Positions 4,702-5,157 of a stretch of 5,157 bases of DNA are shown one piece after another (the stretch's first letter is position 1; every line of letters begins with the position of its first letter). The DNA is from Spartobacteria bacterium UBA6821 (GTDB lineage Bacteria; Verrucomicrobiota; Verrucomicrobiia; Chthoniobacterales; UBA6821), in the NCBI GenBank assembly GCA_002452515.1, contig DKEN01000134.1, positions 1-5,157 on the forward strand, read 5' to 3'. The notes under the pieces were generated by a model. The model saw nothing but the letters and a program-made list of their open reading frames with translations. It was not told where the DNA came from and did not search any database. The translations under genes and the position numbers were made by a program.

Positions 4702-5157
4702 TCAGTTCGGGCGGCGGGCGTTGAATTTCATCACGATCGGCATCGGCATTCCCTCGGGTGGAGCATCAGGAAGGGTGATATCGGAGAAGGCCTCATTTCT
4801 GATCGTATTATCCAGGGCGGGATCTCCGGTGGAATGTCCCAGCGTTACTTTGGTAATGCGGCCCGTGGCATCGGCCCAGATCCGCACCGTGACATTGTTC
4901 ATGACGGCACTCCGGGTTTTCTTGTTGGTACGCAGCACATCAGCAACACGTGACTGCACCTGTCCGGCATAAAATCCATACTTGCTGCTGCGACCGTTGC
5001 CATTACCACCAAATCCATTGCCCATGCCGCCGCCATTGCCCACACCGAGTCCCGAGGGACCATCCCCCTTGAGACTCGTCTGGATGGGAGCGGGCTCGGG
5101 AGCCTTGTCAGGTGGCTTCTCGGTGGGAGCTACCTCTTTCTGAAATTCCTCCTTGGG
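4702..5157 (-). CDS. TonB-family energy transducer, C-terminal part (5' end outside window)
   Basis: The frame is open from the right edge to the TGA at 4702-4704, giving 151 residues of a longer protein; the N-terminal membrane anchor lies beyond the window. Visible residues 1-28 are a Pro/Lys/Glu-rich periplasmic spacer (PTEKPPDKAPEPAP). Residues about 30-56 are a Gly/Asn-rich linker (GNGGGMGNGFGGNGNG). Residues about 58-148 are a TonB C-terminal domain: helix YAGQVQSRVADVL, strand VTVRIWADATGRITKV, HSTGDPALDNTIRNEAF, then the strand MPIVMKFNARRP. TonB transmits proton-motive force from ExbB/ExbD to outer-membrane proteins. A GTG at 5041-5043 could be mistaken for a start but lies inside the linker, and the upstream spacer is clearly coding. 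It is followed after 45 bases by the porin, probably in one operon. In comparable loci exbB and exbD lie upstream; they would be to the right of this window. Firm as a TonB family member; whether it serves this porin specifically is inference. Confidence 0.93.
   Translation of the reverse strand, partial: PKEEFQKEVAPTEKPPDKAPEPAPIQTSLKGDGPSGLGVGNGGGMGNGFGGNGNGRSSKYGFYAGQVQSRVADVLRTNKKTRSAVMNNVTVRIWADATGRITKVTLGHSTGDPALDNTIRNEAFSDITLPDAPPEGMPMPIVMKFNARRPN

Noticed and set aside
5041..5043. GTG as the start of the TonB gene
   Set aside because: It lies within the Gly/Asn linker, and the frame upstream encodes a typical Pro/Lys/Glu TonB spacer without a stop up to the window edge.

Overview
The window looks like a chromosomal segment of a Gram-negative bacterium with an outer membrane. 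The style of the genes (a TonB with a Gly/Asn-rich linker, a porin with a long Ala/Pro/Ser extension, GC near 60% by spot counts, no clear Shine-Dalgarno sequences) would fit Verrucomicrobiota. That placement is inference, and a proteobacterium cannot be excluded. Every gene I accept lies on the minus strand, so the window reads right to left in the direction of transcription.

From 5157 down to 830 there is a compact run of four envelope genes: the C-terminal part of a TonB-type energy transducer (cut by the right edge), a 719-residue putative porin, a small secreted coiled-coil protein, and a secreted parvulin-type peptidyl-prolyl isomerase. The gaps are 45, 10 and 76 bases, and no promoter or strong terminator is evident between the genes, so they are probably one operon. 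All four products act in the periplasm or outer membrane: TonB carries energy from the inner membrane, the porin is the outer-membrane channel, the isomerase could fold the porin, and the coiled-coil protein has no known role. The last gap holds an inverted repeat and five tandem degenerate ACYTNNN units.

From 829 down to 585 there is no gene. This stretch holds a dense cluster of short perfect palindromes (about 646-818), probably a dispersed repeat or a structured 3' region, and an isolated 10-bp stem-loop at 600-626.

From 595 to the left edge the sequence changes: GC falls to about 43% by spot counts, and the single gene is an unrecognised two-transmembrane protein. It is bracketed by GTTGGGC four bases before its start codon and by the complementary GCCCAAC 19 bases after its stop codon, followed by a 9-base spacer and GAGCGA. 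This is the layout of an integron gene cassette with the start of its attC site at the window edge. No second attC half precedes it and no integrase is visible, so the cassette seems to sit next to ordinary chromosome, either at a non-attC insertion site or at the first position of an array.
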